The notes beneath the pieces are model-generated. The model was not told the DNA's origin. It was given only the letters and a program-made list of their open reading frames with translations, and made no database searches. A stretch of DNA of 64,000 nucleotides from Rhodobacteraceae bacterium Alg238-R152 (GTDB lineage: Bacteria; Pseudomonadota; Alphaproteobacteria; Rhodobacterales; Rhodobacteraceae). The stretch lies in the NCBI GenBank assembly GCA_900537125.1, contig UNRJ01000007.1, forward strand, positions 229,100 to 293,099. The letters run 5' to 3'. Below are positions 45,515 through 54,101 of this stretch, in pieces. Each line of letters opens with the position of its first letter. Positions within the stretch are counted from its first letter, which is position 1. The position numbers and the translations under genes are program-made.

Positions 45515-46258
45515 ATGCGATTTGTAAAACCGATTTTGATCGGGGCGGCTTTGGCCGTCACCGGACTATATGCTTTCGCGTCTTTTGCGACGGTCACCGA
45601 GGACGACATTCATGTCTTTCACAATGTAAACCACGACACCGACACCTTAATTTTTCAACCGGGTGATATTGTGGCTCTCAACAAGAGTGGTAATTTGACG
45701 TTTATTTGCGACTTCAAAGTCCCTCATGTCAAATACGGACCTATCGAAAATGCGATTTATTACAACCAACTTGCACACCAGATGCCAGCGTTTGTTTCCT
45801 TTGTTGATGCGATTAAGGCCCTGTTTGGTTTCGGCGGCGTCCCTGACCCAGAATCTCCGAGTGTACAACAAGCGGTCTATGACGGATTGGAGTTCACAAG
45901 CATGAATGGAGTATTGACCGATCTCGATTCAATGCCCACCGAATTCGAGCAGCAGGAGGAGTGCGAAAGAAGAATGGCCATGCACCTTGCAGAAGGGGTA
46001 AAAGCCTGCACGATCACGAAAGTTCTAAATGAAGTGAGTATGAGCGATGATGGTTCGATTGTGCGTCAAACAACTGCCGTCGCTTTCAAGCCGTATTCCA
46101 ATTTTGTTGGGCCTGAAAAGCTCAAAGAGTTCCAGATTCAAAATCCGGAAGCCGTAGCTGCAGCCAATGGTAAGAAATGTGATGATTACACCTATCATTG
46201 GTCAACTTATGTGAAGAAAAAGCTCAATGTGATCCAGCGCGTTCCGGTCGACTTGTGA
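45515..46258 (+). CDS. Membrane-anchored or secreted protein of unknown function, paired with the Cys-rich peptide
   Basis: A 247-residue protein with an N-terminal hydrophobic segment (PILIGAALAVTGLYAFASFA) that is a signal anchor or signal peptide. The rest is soluble and unlike any family I know: HVFHNVNHDTDTLIFQPGDI, a hydrophobic loop FVSFVDAIKALFGFGGVPDP, and four Cys (FICDF, EECERR, KACTI, KKCDDY) that could pair in the periplasm. AGGG lies before the ATG at 45515. The gap to the small peptide gene is only 13 bp, so both are probably on one transcript. Codon use leans to A/T more than the surrounding genes. Confidence 0.75.
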   Translation: MRFVKPILIGAALAVTGLYAFASFATVTEDDIHVFHNVNHDTDTLIFQPGDIVALNKSGNLTFICDFKVPHVKYGPIENAIYYNQLAHQMPAFVSFVDAIKALFGFGGVPDPESPSVQQAVYDGLEFTSMNGVLTDLDSMPTEFEQQEECERRMAMHLAEGVKACTITKVLNEVSMSDDGSIVRQTTAVAFKPYSNFVGPEKLKEFQIQNPEAVAAANGKKCDDYTYHWSTYVKKKLNVIQRVPVDL

Positions 46259-46265
46259 CGCGGAA

Positions 46266-47150
46266 CTAAAGCACACGCCCCGCCACAGCATTAAGCTTTG
46301 CGATCATCGCAGGGTCGCGTTTGTCTGGTGCAGTCATGATGGCAAACTCCAAGGCCTTGTCGCAGCCGTGTTCGCAGTCGGCACGTTCAGCGCCCAAGAG
46401 GGTGGGGAGGCCACGTACTAGGTTGCGGGCTTTCTCTGAATTGCCCGTCAATGTGGCAATGATTTCAGTCACATCGACTTCGCCATGTTCAGGGTGCCAG
46501 CTGTCATAGTCGGTGACCATAGCCACGGAGGCGTAGCAAAGTTCAGCTTCGCGGGCCAGTTTGGCCTCGGGCATGTTGGTCATGCCAATCACATCTGCGC
46601 CCCAGCTTTCGCGGTACATTTTGCTTTCTGCCAATGTGGAAAACTGCGGACCTTCCATCGCGAGGTAAGTGCCGCCTTTGTGCACCGTGATGCCCGCGTC
46701 GGTGGCGGCGGTAAAACAGGCGTCTGAGAGGCGTGGGCAGGTGGGGTGAGCGACGCTAACATGGGCCACTAGGCCGGGGCCAAAGAAAGATTTCTCGCGC
46801 GCAAATGTGCGGTCAATGAATTGATCCACAACCACAAAATCGCCGGGTGCCATCTCTTCGCGGAAGGAGCCGGTGGCAGACACTGAGATCACGTCGGTTA
46901 CGCCCAGACGTTTGAGCGCGTCGATATTGGCGCGGTATGGCACGGAACTTGGCGTGTGCACATGGCCACGACCATGACGCGGTAAGAAGGCCATTTTCAC
47001 GCCATTGAGGCGCCCGGTGAGGATCTCGTCAGACGGGGTCCCAAAAGGGCTGTCTACCGCTTGCCAAGTGGCATCTTCTAACCCGTCAATGTCATAGATG
47101 CCGGAGCCGCCAATCACAGCGATCATGGTTTCTTTGCTGGCCTCTGTCAT
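46266..47150 (-). CDS. mtnP: S-methyl-5'-thioadenosine phosphorylase
   Basis: A 294-residue purine nucleoside phosphorylase-family enzyme (MTA phosphorylase) in methionine salvage and polyamine by-product recycling. The phosphate-binding loop is IAVIGGSGIYDIDGLED; the MLPRHGRGHVHTPS-like block appears as LPRHGRGHVHTPSSVPYRAN; the MTA-binding region is YLAMEGPQFSTLAESKMYR and VIGMTNMPEAKLAREAELCY. The start at 47150 has GGGAG upstream. Confidence 0.95.
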   Translation of the reverse strand: MTEASKETMIAVIGGSGIYDIDGLEDATWQAVDSPFGTPSDEILTGRLNGVKMAFLPRHGRGHVHTPSSVPYRANIDALKRLGVTDVISVSATGSFREEMAPGDFVVVDQFIDRTFAREKSFFGPGLVAHVSVAHPTCPRLSDACFTAATDAGITVHKGGTYLAMEGPQFSTLAESKMYRESWGADVIGMTNMPEAKLAREAELCYASVAMVTDYDSWHPEHGEVDVTEIIATLTGNSEKARNLVRGLPTLLGAERADCEHGCDKALEFAIMTAPDKRDPAMIAKLNAVAGRVL

Positions 47151-47389
47151 GCCCGTCTCCCAGTGCAATACTTTGGGCAAAATTTTGGGCGCAAGGGGCG
47201 GGAATTGCAAGGTAAAGCCGGGTCAGTAACACATCTGTAATGCGTCGGTATCACGGAGGTGCAAAATGGGACCATAAGAAGGCCAATCCGCACAGAGATC
47301 GGCCCAAGCGGCCATCACTATTGTTTGTTAACCCCAAACCCGCTAGGCAGGCGCAAAGCGAACACTCCCAAATTTACGCAGGTACACTC

Positions 47390-49036
47390 ATGAGACGCGC
47401 GGCGTTGGCCATGCTGGCCAAGAATATTTCTCCCCCCAATCTGTCCATCATGCAGGACGAGGGGTTCACACCCGGTCGGGTTAAGACCGAGGTTTTGTCC
47501 GGTCTGACCGTGGCTTTGGCCTTGGTGCCCGAAGCGGTGGCCTTTGCCTTTGTGGCCGGCGTGCACCCGTTGGTGGGGCTTTATGCCGCGTTTTTGGTCG
47601 GCTTGATCACGGCGTTGATTGGCGGCCGCCCGGGCATGATCTCCGGCGCAACCGGCGCTTTGGCGGTTGTGATGGTCGCCTTGGTGGCGCAGCACGGCGT
47701 GGAATACTTGTTTGCGACCGTGATCCTTATGGGCGTTCTGCAGATCATTGCGGGCGCGTTGCACTGGGGTAAGTTCATCCGGCTTGTGCCGCATCCGGTG
47801 ATGCTGGGCTTTGTGAACGGTTTGGCAATTGTGATTTTCCTCGCGCAGTTGACCCAGTTTAAAGACCCAACAAATACCGAAGCATGGTTGCCCGGTGAGC
47901 AGTTGGTGATGATGTTGGGTCTTGTGGCGCTGACCATGGGCATCATTTGGGGGCTTCCTAAACTGACCAAAGCCATTCCAGCGCCGCTGGCGGGTATCGG
48001 CATCACAGCTCTGGTTGTGATTTTGTTTGGCATCAATGTGCCAACCGTGGGCGACATGGCGTCGATCAAAGGAGGCTTCCCAAGCTTCCACATCCCGTTT
48101 GGCTCTGGCGAAGGCATTTACCCACCTGCGTTGTTGGCACCGTTTAACCTTGAGACGCTTTACATCATTCTTCCGTATGCTGTGATCCTGGCGGCAATTG
48201 GCCTAATCGAAAGCTTGTTGACGCTGAACCTTGTGGGCGAGATGACCGGCAAGCGTGGTGGTGCCAGCCAGGAATGCATCGCGCAGGGTACAGCCAATGT
48301 TGTGACTGGTTTCTTTGGTGGCATGGGCGGCTGTGCGATGATTGGTCAGTCGATGATCAACGTGAAATCTGGTGGCCGTACGCGGATTGCTGGAATCGCG
48401 GCGGCGTTGTTTTTGCTTGCGTTTATCGTGGTGGCCAGCCCGTTGATTGAGCGTATTCCACTGGCTGCACTGGTGGGCGTAATGTTCATGGTGGTGATCG
48501 GGACATTTGCCTGGAACAGCTTCCAGATCATGCGCAAAGTGCCCAAGATGGACGCCTTTGTGATTGTTTTGGTGACGGTGGTGACCGTGCTCGAAGATCT
48601 CGCGGTGGCGGTTGTGGTTGGGGTGATTGTGTCCGCGCTGGCTTATAGCTGGCAGAACGCGCGGCGTATCCACGCCAACACCCGAGAGAGCGAGAGTGAT
48701 CCGGGTGCGAAGGTCTATGAAATCGAGGGTCCGCTGTTCTTTGGCTCCGCTGAAGGCTTTGGTGAGCTGTTTGAGATCGAAAGTGACCCGGCGCATGTGA
48801 TTGTGGACTTCGCCCGCTCGCGGGTTGTGGATCAGTCGGCGTTGCAGGCGATTGAAGCCTTGGCTGGCAAGTATGAGGCTGCGGGCAAGCAGGTTGTGCT
48901 GCGTCACCTGAGCCGAGATTGTCACGAGCTGCTGTCTAAGGCGGGCAACCTGATGGTCGATAGTGATGACGATCCGGAATATGAGATCGCGGTGGACTAT
49001 CCGGTGCGCACCGGGGTGTTTGGCGGCGGGCATTAA
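47390..49036 (+). CDS. SulP family anion permease with STAS domain
   Basis: About 548 residues: a SulP/SLC26-type permease with 11-14 TM helices, then a cytoplasmic STAS domain (about residues 430-540). Landmarks are TVALALVPEAVAFAFVAGVH, the GRPGMISGATGALAVVMVAL motif, NVVTGFFGGMGGCAMIGQSM, and the STAS strand VIVDFARSRVVDQSALQAIE. Substrates in the family are sulfate, bicarbonate or dicarboxylates. I placed the start at 47390 (MRRAALAM); the frame is open to 47240 and a later ATG at 47450 is possible. Confidence 0.9.
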   Translation: MRRAALAMLAKNISPPNLSIMQDEGFTPGRVKTEVLSGLTVALALVPEAVAFAFVAGVHPLVGLYAAFLVGLITALIGGRPGMISGATGALAVVMVALVAQHGVEYLFATVILMGVLQIIAGALHWGKFIRLVPHPVMLGFVNGLAIVIFLAQLTQFKDPTNTEAWLPGEQLVMMLGLVALTMGIIWGLPKLTKAIPAPLAGIGITALVVILFGINVPTVGDMASIKGGFPSFHIPFGSGEGIYPPALLAPFNLETLYIILPYAVILAAIGLIESLLTLNLVGEMTGKRGGASQECIAQGTANVVTGFFGGMGGCAMIGQSMINVKSGGRTRIAGIAAALFLLAFIVVASPLIERIPLAALVGVMFMVVIGTFAWNSFQIMRKVPKMDAFVIVLVTVVTVLEDLAVAVVVGVIVSALAYSWQNARRIHANTRESESDPGAKVYEIEGPLFFGSAEGFGELFEIESDPAHVIVDFARSRVVDQSALQAIEALAGKYEAAGKQVVLRHLSRDCHELLSKAGNLMVDSDDDPEYEIAVDYPVRTGVFGGGH

Positions 49037-49063
49037 GCTGTCTCGCGCGTTGGATTTGGAAAG

Positions 49064-49091
49064 GGCTGGCCGGGAGGCCGGCCTTTTTTTT
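49064..49091 (+). terminator. Rho-independent terminator after the SulP gene
   Basis: GGCTGGCC (49064-49071) pairs with GGCCGGCC (49076-49083) with one wobble around a 4-base loop, followed by eight T (49084-49091). Confidence 0.92.
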
Positions 49092-49093
49092 GC

Positions 49094-49190
49094 CGCGCGA
49101 AGCCGAGGCGCGCCCGACCCTCCTGTTTTGCTGGAGGCAAACCATGGGTTTGACGGGAGGGCGCTTCGCCCCCACCCAGTGTCAGGCGCA
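49094..49190. repeat. Intergenic hairpin element, second copy
   Basis: The segment GTTTTGCTGGAGGCAAACC followed by ATGGGTTTGACGGG shares its core with the element at about 13.08-13.11 kb. CAAACC (49138-49143) and GGTTTG (49147-49152) form a 6-bp hairpin with loop ATG, compared with TTT in the other copy. It is G/C-rich and non-coding. Confidence 0.55.
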
Positions 49191-49247
49191 CCTCTTGTTT
49201 CTTAGTAGGAACAGGCGCAATAGAGATGGGACACTCTGGAGCTTCAT

Positions 49248-50159
49248 ATGACCTTCTTTGCCATTTTGATCGGGCTTTTGCCGTCGTTCTTGCTTGTTGG
49301 GCTGGGTGGCGTGCTGCGCAAGCGTTTGTCGGCCAATGCTTGGCAGGGGCTCGACAAGCTCAACTTCGAAATCCTGTTTCCCGCGTTGCTGTTTGTTGCG
49401 GCGAGCCAGCGACCGTTGGAAGTGGGGCAAGTGGTGGGCATTGCACCGCTTGTTTGGGCTTTGTTGGCGGTGGGCCTGGTTGTAGGCTACGCCGCGCGGC
49501 GGTTTGGGCCGGAGCGGTTTTTGGACTTTGCAGGGGCATGGCAGACCGCCTGGCGGTTCAACACGGCGCTGGCGTTTATTGCGATTGCCACCACGGATAA
49601 GGCAGATGCGGCTGTGATGGCGGTGGCGATTGGCATGGCGGTGCCGATGGCCAATGTGTTTGCGGTGAGCGCGTTGAGCCGGGGTGGCAGCTTTGGGCTG
49701 TGGGGCACGGTCAAGAAGGTGGCGTTGAACCCGTTTTTGATTGCTTCGCTGGGGGGCGTGTTGGTGGGGTTGTCAGGTGTGACAATCCCGGCGCCGGTGT
49801 TGGCGCCTTTGGAGATGTTGGCAGCGGCGGCGATCCCGATTGCTTTGATCTCGGTTGGGGCGACGATGAACTGGGGCGCTTTGGCGCGGTTGGATGCGTT
49901 CAGCGGCATTATCTGTGCCACGAAGCTCTTGGTAATGCCGGTGGCGGCTTTGGTGTTGGCGCTGGTATTGGGTTTGGAGAGTGGCGTGGCGGTGGTGCTG
50001 GTGATTTGGGCGGCTTTGCCTACGGCGAGCGCGGCGCATGTGTTGGCGTCGGGCTTTGGCGCAGATCGGGAGTTGTCCGCGACACTGGTGGCGCAGACAA
50101 CTTTGTTGGGGGCGATAAGCCTGCCGATGTGGATCACACTGGCTGAGGTGGTGTTTTAG
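49248..50159 (+). CDS. AEC family transporter (auxin efflux carrier fold)
   Basis: A 303-residue membrane protein with ten or so TM helices in two repeats, matching the AEC/PIN-like family (malonate, malate or other organic anion exporters). Landmarks are FAILIGLLPSFLLVGLGGVL, FNTALAFIAIATTDKADAAV, LNPFLIASLGGVLVGLSGVT and LPTASAAHVLASGFGADREL. The substrate is unknown. Its stop codon overlaps that of the convergent acetyltransferase gene by 2 bases. Confidence 0.9.
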   Translation: MTFFAILIGLLPSFLLVGLGGVLRKRLSANAWQGLDKLNFEILFPALLFVAASQRPLEVGQVVGIAPLVWALLAVGLVVGYAARRFGPERFLDFAGAWQTAWRFNTALAFIAIATTDKADAAVMAVAIGMAVPMANVFAVSALSRGGSFGLWGTVKKVALNPFLIASLGGVLVGLSGVTIPAPVLAPLEMLAAAAIPIALISVGATMNWGALARLDAFSGIICATKLLVMPVAALVLALVLGLESGVAVVLVIWAALPTASAAHVLASGFGADRELSATLVAQTTLLGAISLPMWITLAEVVF

Positions 50160-50794
50160 ACCGTTTTTAGCGCGTCGATGTCACCAGCCATGATCGCCGG
50201 GGTCGCACGTTCGATTTTTTCCTTGAACCAGTCCCACCACGCAATCTCTAGAAGCTCTTCGATTGTGGCCTCATCAAAGCGCTTTTTCACAACCGTGCCC
50301 GGGTTGCCGGCGACGATGCCATAGGGGGGCACCGTGCCACGCACCACCGCGCCAGCACCGATTATGGCGCCGTGACCGATCTGTGCGCCGGGCAGAACCA
50401 TCGCGCCATAACCAAGCCAGACGTCGTGGCCGATAGTCGTATCCCGTTTGTCCGGTTGGTAGCCTTCCGGAACAGTGTGGCCAAAGACGGGGAAGGGGTA
50501 GCAGCTCAGCCCGTCCATGGCGTGGTTCGCTGAGGACGTGATGAAGCGCACGCCGTGGGCGATCTGGCAAAATTTGCCGATGCGCAGGGTCTCTTGGCTA
50601 AACGGGAAGAGGTAGGGGGCGAGGTGGCTGGCCCAGTCTTCCGGTGGGGTGAAGTCGGAGGCGTAGGTGTAGTCTCCGACGTCAAATTTTGGATGATCAA
50701 TCACCGCAGACAGCAGCACGGTGCCTGCGTGTTTGCTGCCATCCGGTAGGGTGATTGGATGGGCTGCGTCTGGCGCAGGGAGAGAGAATGGCAT
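50156..50794 (-). CDS. CatB-like hexapeptide-repeat acetyltransferase
   Basis: A 212-residue left-handed beta-helix acetyltransferase of the XAT class (chloramphenicol/streptogramin acetyltransferase-like). It has VGDYTYASDFTPPEDWASHL, GKFCQIAHGVRFITSSANHA with the catalytic His, TTIGHDVWLGYGAMVLPGAQ hexapeptide repeats and YGIVAGNPGTVVKKRF. Chromosomal XATs in environmental bacteria often modify unknown substrates, so antibiotic resistance should not be assumed. The start at 50794 (MPFSLPAPDA) is preferred; the longer reading is low-complexity. Confidence 0.9.
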   Translation of the reverse strand: MPFSLPAPDAAHPITLPDGSKHAGTVLLSAVIDHPKFDVGDYTYASDFTPPEDWASHLAPYLFPFSQETLRIGKFCQIAHGVRFITSSANHAMDGLSCYPFPVFGHTVPEGYQPDKRDTTIGHDVWLGYGAMVLPGAQIGHGAIIGAGAVVRGTVPPYGIVAGNPGTVVKKRFDEATIEELLEIAWWDWFKEKIERATPAIMAGDIDALKTV

Positions 50795-50973
50795 GGGGCC
50801 TCCTGTCGTGGAAAATGTTGAATTTTCTGTCGTTACAGGTGCTGGTCCATGGTGCCCTCCCGTTGTTTGGGACCACAGTAGCTTAGACGTTTTGGGAAGC
50901 AAAGCGTCGGAGGCAGGGTGTAGGGCCCGACGCAGATAAGGTTGTCATATTTGCCATGTGTCTGCGATTTGGG

Positions 50974-51306
50974 TCATGCAGGAAACGCACCGATCTGCTC
51001 AAAATAGGCTGTGAGCATGGCACGGGTGGCCTGTGCATTCCTTAGGATGAGGCCAAGTTGATCCCCTTGATGCCAGCGGACCTCGATATCCAGGAGGCCG
51101 ATGTCCGGAATCACGACTTTGTCCACTGTGGACCAATCTTGGCCATCCGCCACGGAAGAGAGTCTTATGCCAAGGCCGCAGTAACTGATATTGGTCGTTT
51201 CTGCGTCAAGCGGATGGCCAGCCCCATAGAGGGTACAGGGCATGCAAAGTGGTAAGCGCGGCTTGGGGGCCGCAGCTGCGCGAAAGAGCGAGTTTTCGAT
51301 TTTCAT
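50974..51306 (-). CDS. Single PilZ-like domain protein (candidate c-di-GMP receptor)
   Basis: A 110-residue protein with a likely PilZ fold. TTNISYCGLGIRLSS corresponds to the (D/N)xSxxG motif, and a K-P-R-L-P stretch near residue 15 occupies the place of the RxxxR loop, though the second Arg is not evident. RWHQGDQLGLIL forms the last strands. PilZ proteins bind cyclic di-GMP and control motility or surface polysaccharide. It stands alone. With the degenerate RxxxR, binding is not assured. Confidence 0.65.
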   Translation of the reverse strand: MKIENSLFRAAAAPKPRLPLCMPCTLYGAGHPLDAETTNISYCGLGIRLSSVADGQDWSTVDKVVIPDIGLLDIEVRWHQGDQLGLILRNAQATRAMLTAYFEQIGAFPA

Positions 51307-51454
51307 AAGAAGCTTTCAACATAACGCGTCGAAGACACTGATAACTAAGGAACACACGAGAAGTGTCACCAGTATAGCAGGGGAACGTTAAGTGAACGTA
51401 TCTCATCAAACGCGGTCTGTGCCGGAATATGGGCACAGGCCGCGGCAGTGCGAA

Positions 51455-52060
51455 TTACTGATCGGGGCGGGCGAGGGTGAAGGTGTTGTCGACCACCGCA
51501 TAGTCCTTGTAGCCGAGACGGCTCAGAGGGCGGTAGGTGGTGACATCAAAGATACCATCCACAATGCAATTGTCGCGCAGGTGCACGCCGGTCACTTCGC
51601 CGATGGCCATAAAGTTGTTCTCTCCCAGAAGAGGCACAATCTGCGTCAGGCGGCATTCCAGGGAGGCGGGTGCCCCAACAAGACGCGGACAGTCGATGGT
51701 GTCACATTGGGCGGCTTTAAGGCCTGCGGCTGCAAACTCGTCCTCATCTTTGCCCAATGGGCCGGAAGAGGTGTTCATCGCATCGCGAATGCTCTCTTCA
51801 ACAATGTTCACACAGAACACGCCGGTGGCGCGGATATTGGACAGGCTGTCTTTGCCCTCGGCCTGATCGTCTTTCTTGCCGGTGGAGGCAAACATCACCT
51901 GCGGGGGATTGTCCGCAAGCGCGTTGAAAAACGAATAAGGCGCGAGGTTGCGCACGCCGTTGGCGTCTTGGGTGGAGACCCAAGCGATCGGGCGCGGGCT
52001 GACGATGGCTTTGAACGGGTTGTGCGGCAGGCCGTGGCCGTCTTTGGGCTGATAGAACAT
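51455..52060 (-). CDS. Flavin reductase family protein
   Basis: A 201-residue protein with the split-barrel FMN-binding fold of flavin reductase-like (FlaRed/HpaC-like) proteins: PHNPFKAIVSPRPIAWVSTQ, NLAPYSFFNALADNPPQVMF, DSLSNIRATGVFCVNIV and ASLECRLTQIVPL. It probably supplies reduced flavin or acts as an oxidoreductase. The start at 52060 (MFYQPKDGHG) matches relatives. It diverges from a GNAT gene. Confidence 0.91.
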   Translation of the reverse strand: MFYQPKDGHGLPHNPFKAIVSPRPIAWVSTQDANGVRNLAPYSFFNALADNPPQVMFASTGKKDDQAEGKDSLSNIRATGVFCVNIVEESIRDAMNTSSGPLGKDEDEFAAAGLKAAQCDTIDCPRLVGAPASLECRLTQIVPLLGENNFMAIGEVTGVHLRDNCIVDGIFDVTTYRPLSRLGYKDYAVVDNTFTLARPDQ

Positions 52061-52151
52061 CGGACTGACTCCATATTGGTTTGCGCGCAGTCCTAGCGCC
52101 ATGTTAGGGGCGATGAAACCGCAAAATGAACGACGGGCATGAGGCGCGCAG

Positions 52152-52646
52152 GTGATTACGCTAGCTGTGGAAACCGGTGAAGATTGGTGGGAAGTGGAGG
52201 CGCTGTATGACCTCTGCTTTGCGCCGGGGCGTGAAGCGCTGTCTTCGTACCGATTGCGGGATGGTGTGGACCCTGTGGCGGGGCTGTCACTTGTCGCGCG
52301 GGATGCTGACGGTATCTTGGCGGGGGCCATCCGCTACTGGCCGGTGCAGATTGGCGCTGTGCAGGCTTTGCTGTTGGGGCCGGTGGCCGTGCACCCAACG
52401 CACCAAGGCGAAGGTTTGGGCCGGTCTTTGATCGAGGACAGCTTGCAGCGCGCTGCCCCTTTGGGTTGGCAGCGCGTGATGCTGGTTGGGGACGCGTCCT
52501 ATTATAGGCGGTTTGGTTTTGAGAAACTTGAAGGCGTTGTGATGCCGCCGCCGACCAATCCCGAGCGCGTTTTGGGCCGAGCGCTTGTAGAGGGTGCTTG
52601 GGACGGTGTTGCTGGGGATGTGTGCAGCGTGGTGCGGGGGAAGTAA
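52152..52646 (+). CDS. GNAT-family N-acetyltransferase
   Basis: A 164-residue acetyltransferase of the YhbS type. The acetyl-CoA site is LLLGPVAVHPTHQGEGLGRS, and MLVGDASYYRRFGFEKLEGV is the family's C-terminal motif. The start is GTG at 52152; no ATG fits. The substrate is unknown. Confidence 0.88.
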   Translation: MITLAVETGEDWWEVEALYDLCFAPGREALSSYRLRDGVDPVAGLSLVARDADGILAGAIRYWPVQIGAVQALLLGPVAVHPTHQGEGLGRSLIEDSLQRAAPLGWQRVMLVGDASYYRRFGFEKLEGVVMPPPTNPERVLGRALVEGAWDGVAGDVCSVVRGK

Positions 52647-52765
52647 GCCGTTCTGCTACCAGTTTACCGGCTTGGGCCTTGTTGGAGGGCGCATAGGGAT
52701 TGTTGCTCCAACGTCTGCAGGACGGCCTCTGGAGACGTTGCCAACCAGCTCACACCGGGCGGTTT

Positions 52766-53239
52766 TTAACCACCCAGTTGAGTACGCATCGCTTGATAGA
52801 CAACGGCTGTCGCTACATTTGCCAAATTGAGGGATCGGACCCGTGAGTCAAGCATGGGCAAACTGAATACTCGATCGTCCAACCCATTTAGAATCTCCGG
52901 GGGCAGGCCTTTGGATTCGCATCCAAACACCAAGTAGCCATCTTGTTGGTAGTCCGGATCGTAGACGGTCTGGTTGCCGTGTTCTTCGAAGAAGTATAGG
53001 CTTTCGGAGGGCGGGGCGCGATCATCGAGAAAGGCTTGCCAACTCTCATATTCGCTGAGGTGAACGTATTTCCAGTAGTCTGTTCCGGCGCGCCGTACGG
53101 CTTTCTCATCAAGGGAAAACCCGTACGGTTTGATCAAAATCAGCTCGAGGTTCAATGCAACGCACGTCCGTCCAATAGCGCCTGTATTGTAAGGGATTTC
53201 GGGTGTTACCAACACAATTTTCAGACTTGGTTCAGGCAT
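52766..53239 (-). CDS. trmL: tRNA (cytidine/uridine(34)-2'-O)-methyltransferase TrmL
   Basis: A 157-residue SPOUT-fold enzyme that methylates the wobble ribose of some tRNA-Leu. It has the trefoil-knot motifs IPYNTGAIGRTCVALN, LVFGCESKGLPPEIL and PMLDSRVRSLNLANVATAVVYQ. The start at 53239 (MPEPSLKIVLVTP) fits relatives. It acts alone on position 34. Confidence 0.95.
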   Translation of the reverse strand: MPEPSLKIVLVTPEIPYNTGAIGRTCVALNLELILIKPYGFSLDEKAVRRAGTDYWKYVHLSEYESWQAFLDDRAPPSESLYFFEEHGNQTVYDPDYQQDGYLVFGCESKGLPPEILNGLDDRVFSLPMLDSRVRSLNLANVATAVVYQAMRTQLGG

Positions 53240-53320
53240 CGGGTGTGAGGACTTTCTCAGTTGAGGACGTTGCATTCGCCATAGGTGGGTGCGTGCGGTT
53301 TTGCAAATTGAGCTCTGAAG

Positions 53321-53833
53321 TTACTGATCTTCGAGGAATTTTTGAGCTTCAAGAAGCGTTGTGGCAAGCCCGTCAAAAAAGCCTGATACGCCAATATCTA
53401 TAAAGGTTGAAGGCGTGTGTTCGTTTGGTGACGGTATCGTTTCGGTACGCCGCACATGAAAAAGCTCGGTTGGCGTATTGCACAACTCCCGATAGCTCGC
53501 GCCTTTTCCGTGTTTGAGCACGTTGATTGCCAGATAGTATTTGTGGATCCTATCGGCGAGGTCACTGTGCCCGGCCTCCAAAAGCGCTGCTCTAAGCTTT
53601 CTAGAAAATGGGCCCCGTCTGAAGTGGTGCTGCAGGCGCGCCTCAAAAAGGGTAAAGGTATCAACTGCCGCCAATTCAAGCGCGACCTGGGCTGCGCGTA
53701 AGTCCTCAACCTGAGCTTCGGACGCTGTCTGCGTTTCCAATTGGTCTCGAAGGTCCAAGATTGTGTTTTCAGATGTCTTTGCTTTGACCTGTGCTGCCGC
53801 AATCAGATCCGGCAGGGATTGTGAGGTGCTCAT
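53321..53833 (-). CDS. Conserved hypothetical helical protein
   Basis: A 170-residue soluble, mainly helical protein. The N-terminal 70 residues look coiled-coil-like (IAAAQVKAKTSENTILDLRD, LETQTASEAQVEDLRAAQVA). The middle has FTLFEARLQHHFRRGPFSRK and a YYLAINVLKHGKGASYREL segment that recalls the conserved H of HEPN-type proteins, though I cannot prove membership. Ribosome-binding signals (GGAGAACGA) precede the ATG at 53833. Function unknown. Confidence 0.7.
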   Translation of the reverse strand: MSTSQSLPDLIAAAQVKAKTSENTILDLRDQLETQTASEAQVEDLRAAQVALELAAVDTFTLFEARLQHHFRRGPFSRKLRAALLEAGHSDLADRIHKYYLAINVLKHGKGASYRELCNTPTELFHVRRTETIPSPNEHTPSTFIDIGVSGFFDGLATTLLEAQKFLEDQ

Positions 53834-54101
53834 CGTTCGTTCTCCGTGGGGGGGCCACCCTCCTTTAAGCTAAGCGGCTAGGAATGATAGTGGCCGGATC
53901 AATTCATTGCAGTTGTATTTCAATATTCACTGGATCTGATGCTCAGGAGCTGTAACGCGCGGGGCTATTGAATGGTGGCACACAGCCTTCAACAGCTCAT
54001 TTCACAAGCTATCGTCACACCTGCAAGGTTATCAGGAACAAGAGCAAGGTCATTCCAGCCCTAATGGTTGAACAGTTGTCCCGTGCCCCTACCTTTAAAG
54101 C

